Assembly (NCBI RefSeq): GCF_030848505.1
Contig: NZ_JAVDDU010000013.1
Coordinates: forward strand, 1 to 64,000
Reading direction: 5' to 3'
Length of the DNA: 64,000 nucleotides
DNA from: Marinimicrobium hydrolyticum
GTDB lineage: Bacteria; Pseudomonadota; Gammaproteobacteria; Pseudomonadales; Cellvibrionaceae
Below are positions 62,781 to 64,000 of the stretch, in pieces. The notes beneath the pieces were generated by a model. It saw nothing but the letters and a program-made list of their open reading frames with translations. It did not search any database and was not told where the DNA came from. How positions within the stretch are numbered: the stretch's first letter is position 1; every line of letters starts with the position of its first letter. The translations under genes were made by a program, and so were the position numbers.

Positions 62781-63680
62781 ATGGAACCGAAAGTGAGTCT
62801 GGAGCAGTGGCGCGCGCTGCTGGCGGTGATTGATGCGGGCAGCTACGCCAAGGCGGCTGAACAGTTGGGAAAGAGCCAGTCAGCGGTGTCCTACGCCATT
62901 CAGCAACTGGAAACGGCGCTGGGCGTGGCGGTATTTGAGCTTCAAGGGCGCCGTGCGGTGCCCACCGCGCCTGGCGAGCTTTTGTACCGGCGTGCCCGGC
63001 ATTTGTTGGCGGAGGCAGAGCGGTTGGAAAGCGCGGCCTGCCGCCTGTCCGAGCAGGTTGAACCCTTGGTAGGTTTGGCAGGCGATGTGCTTATTCCCCC
63101 GGAAAAGATCCTGGCTGGCTTGGCGGAATTTGCCGATGCCTTTCCCGAAACCCGGGTGGAGTTTTACGAGTCAGTAATGAGCGGCACCGACGATGCGTTG
63201 GTCCAGCGGCGAGTGGATTTGGCCGTGGCGGCACGGGTGCCGCCGGGTTTTGTCGGGGACTATCTCATGCCCGTGACGTTTTACGGGGTGACCAGCCCTC
63301 AACACCCTTTACAGCATTTGGGGCGGCCGGTGACGTTTGAGGATTTACGTCACCACCGACAAATGATTGTGCGGGATTCAGGTATGCACCGGCGCCATTC
63401 CGAAGGCTGGCAGGAAGCGGAACAGCGGTGGACCGTCAGCCACATCAAAACCTCCCTGGCGGCCGTGCGTATGGGTTTAAGTTACGCCTGGTTGCCGGAA
63501 GCCTATTTGCGTGAAGCGCTGGCCAACAATGAGCTGAAGCTGCTGCCCATGGAGGCGGGCGCTGAGCGGGTCTATTCTCTGTACCTGATTTTTGCCGATC
63601 GAGATTTGGCCGGCCCAGCCACTCGGCACCTGGCTGAGGTGTTGCGGCGGCACCTTTCTGAGCGCGCGCCGCAGGCCTAA
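62781..63680 (+). CDS. LysR-type transcriptional regulator
   Basis: 299 residues: an N-terminal winged helix (VSLEQWRALLAVIDAGSYAK, QLGKSQSAVSYAIQQLETAL) and a C-terminal effector-binding domain (GDVLIPPEKILAGLAEFAD). ATG 62781 is preceded by AGGGGGG at 5-8 bases; an in-frame ATG at 62709 adds 24 unlikely residues. Divergence from azoR suggests that it controls azoR and pirin in response to quinone or electrophile stress, by analogy. Confidence 0.93.
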   Translation: MEPKVSLEQWRALLAVIDAGSYAKAAEQLGKSQSAVSYAIQQLETALGVAVFELQGRRAVPTAPGELLYRRARHLLAEAERLESAACRLSEQVEPLVGLAGDVLIPPEKILAGLAEFADAFPETRVEFYESVMSGTDDALVQRRVDLAVAARVPPGFVGDYLMPVTFYGVTSPQHPLQHLGRPVTFEDLRHHRQMIVRDSGMHRRHSEGWQEAEQRWTVSHIKTSLAAVRMGLSYAWLPEAYLREALANNELKLLPMEAGAERVYSLYLIFADRDLAGPATRHLAEVLRRHLSERAPQA

Positions 63681-63702
63681 TTCGCCGGTAGTTTTCATCA
63701 AC

Positions 63703-64000
63703 CTAACCGGGCAGGCCACCGTTGGTCAGTTTCTGCGGGTCCAGCAAACGCTGTAACTCTTCCAGGCCCAGGTCTGTTTCCTCATCCGCTACGTCAATAA
63801 TGGGACGACTTTCCGCATAAGCTCGCTTGGCGATGGCCGCGGCCTTTTCGTAACCGATAATGGGGTTGAGTGCGGTCACTAAGATGGGGTTACGGGCCAG
63901 GGCGTGGTTTAAGTTGTCCTGACGTACACGGAAGCTGGCAATGGCTTTATCGGCCAGCGCCCGGCAGGCGTTGCTCATCAACTCAATACTGTTGAGCAGG
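63703..64000 (-). CDS. fumC: Fumarate hydratase class II, C-terminal part
   Basis: Partial gene running off the window end. The visible 99 codons contain LLNSIELMSNACRALADKAI, ILVTALNPIIGYEKAAAIAK (helix-loop typical of the C-terminal domain) and GLEELQRLLDPQKLTNGGLPG at the end. They fit FumC (fumarate to L-malate in the TCA cycle). The catalytic domain is outside the window. Aspartase is a less likely relative. Confidence 0.85.
   Translation of the reverse strand, partial: LLNSIELMSNACRALADKAIASFRVRQDNLNHALARNPILVTALNPIIGYEKAAAIAKRAYAESRPIIDVADEETDLGLEELQRLLDPQKLTNGGLPG

Overview
The window looks like chromosome from a free-living, probably marine, gammaproteobacterium of moderate GC content. 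The evidence is the RfaH/ops system, Rmf, RlmKL, the EPS-associated MarR regulator, the RmlACBD and WbpM/WbpL style genes, and many dispersed hairpin repeats. I cannot fix the genus from sequence alone. Nearly two thirds of the window is one surface-polysaccharide (O-antigen or capsule type) locus; the rest is ordinary housekeeping sequence.

Layout. 0.3-2.3 kb: ugd (UDP-glucose dehydrogenase) and an RfaH-type antiterminator. 2.3-3.3 kb: relics of two toxin-antitoxin modules, then a repeat array. 3.4-6.1 kb: a GT25 glycosyltransferase, an O-antigen ligase (WaaL) and an intact Phd/YoeB module, followed by a second, broken copy of the waaL 3' end. 6.5-6.7 kb: a good sigma70-type promoter and, about 65 nt into its transcript, an exact 12/12 ops element, which is the recruitment site for RfaH. 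6.7-42.1 kb: one long co-oriented gene train. It begins with the EPS-type MarR regulator and continues with methyltransferases, multi-domain glycosyltransferases, two asparagine-synthetase-like proteins, a sulfotransferase-like protein, an aldolase/CMP-transferase/HAD-phosphatase triad, two TupA-like ATP-grasp proteins, an ABC exporter pair (Wzm/Wzt type) and rmlACBD. 42.1-44.9 kb: three GT2 genes on the minus strand. 45.0-50.1 kb: a WbpV-like epimerase/reductase and a WbpL-like initiating transferase, then a repeat block holding a GIY-YIG protein, then a minus-strand WbpM-like dehydratase. 50.9-52.8 kb: a response regulator and a diguanylate cyclase. 53.1-64 kb: tRNA-Val(GAC), an outer-membrane protein, rmf, rlmKL, small membrane proteins, an ABC exporter, pirin, AzoR with a divergent LysR regulator, and the 3' end of fumC.

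How it fits together. RfaH made at 1.8-2.3 kb probably loads at the ops site at 6.65 kb and carries polymerase through the roughly 35 kb operon. Products of the locus should include UDP-GlcA, dTDP-L-rhamnose and probably UDP-QuiNAc/FucNAc for lipid-linked initiation. They should also include a CMP-activated acidic sugar whose carbon skeleton appears to come from a DRE-TIM aldolase rather than a NeuB/KdsA synthase. The amide-forming families (AsnB-like, TupA-like) suggest an amidated or peptide-decorated polymer. A two-unit module with the pattern WY..xYPDV..NPLxHYxxxGxxEGRxP recurs in five proteins of the operon, two of which have no recognisable catalytic domain. I regard this module and the aldolase/CMP/HAD set as the best candidates for undescribed biology. 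The intergenic regions hold several repeat families, including a nested inverted repeat whose core is conserved while its stem arms differ between copies.
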